Assembly (NCBI GenBank): GCA_030141605.1
Contig: JAQGDQ010000549.1
Location: 64,794 to 94,793, forward strand
Source: Tubiluchus corallicola
Lineage: Eukaryota; Priapulida; Priapulimorpha; Priapulimorphida; Tubiluchidae
Reading direction: 5' to 3'
Length of the DNA stretch: 30,000 nucleotides
Part shown: piece by piece, positions 29,863-30,000 of the stretch
How positions within the stretch are numbered: the first letter of the stretch is position 1
Layout of the letters: every line of letters starts with the position of its first letter
Notes under the pieces: model-generated
What the model saw: only the letters and a program-made list of their open reading frames with translations
Told to the model about the DNA's origin: nothing
Databases searched by the model: none
Program-made: the position numbers and the translations under genes

Positions 29863-30000
29863 CTGATCAAGATTGTGTAACTTGCAACAAAGTCGACCAA
29901 GCGTGTTCACATCCTAACAAAGTTGATCAAGAATAGCTATCTTGCAAGAGACCTGACTAAGAGTACCTATTTTGCATTTGATACAGAGCTAACTAAGAAT
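29863..30000. repeat. 30-bp minisatellite running off the right edge
   Basis: Diverged units start at 29863, 29893, 29923 and 29953 (30 bp apart) and again at 29989 (36 bp). Each has the form CTGATCAAGAATAGCTATCT, then TGCAACAAAG or similar. The array is probably longer than the window shows. Confidence 0.7.

Overview
The window looks like non-genic DNA from an invertebrate animal nucleus. It is AT-rich, has no compact operon-like gene packing, is full of microsatellites, minisatellites and dispersed repeats, and carries one long BEL/Pao-type LTR-retrotransposon polyprotein gene. Sequence alone does not fix the species. Degenerate CCCTAA (TTAGGG-type) repeats near 27.2-27.8 kb fit many metazoans but are not diagnostic. 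No host protein-coding gene could be supported.

Left part (1-8.3 kb): a minus-strand Pao-type gag-pol gene, open from the ATG at 7380 to the stop at 1204. It encodes 2058 residues: Gag, three zinc knuckles, aspartic protease, reverse transcriptase, RNase H, integrase and a C-terminal domain. Upstream (higher coordinates) lies a leader and a tRNA-Phe-like primer binding site at 7647-7657. I could not find a matching LTR on the other side, so the element is either incomplete or its 3' LTR lies left of position 1. Short tandem repeats sit on both sides (33 bp, 130 bp, 61 bp, 28 bp, 36 bp).

Middle (8.3-17.5 kb): AT-rich intergenic DNA with (AT)n and (AAT)n/(AAC)n/(ATT)n tracts, a decayed non-LTR retrotransposon 3' end on the minus strand near 12.5-12.8 kb, a 97-98 bp tandem repeat near 14.8-15.1 kb, and an AGGCCT-rich nested minisatellite near 15.8-16.1 kb.

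17.5-19.9 kb holds the most regular structure: about 34 head-to-tail copies of a 70-bp satellite, in strict register for 32 copies, with a 290-bp block repeated exactly 700 bp later. Copies of a ~580-bp dispersed repeat flank it in inverted orientation (16517-17094 plus; 20939-21521 minus). A third full copy and a partial fourth lie at 28.1-28.9 kb.

Right part (21.5-30 kb): two copies of another ~350-bp dispersed repeat (22470 and 26601), a ~318-bp MITE-like element with terminal inverted repeats (23035-23352), three large tri/hexanucleotide microsatellite blocks, a degenerate telomere-like array enclosed by short inverted repeats (27138-27799), tetranucleotide repeats and a 30-bp minisatellite running off the right edge. 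Apart from the retrotransposon proteins, which would act together in copy-and-paste transposition, nothing here forms a recognisable pathway.
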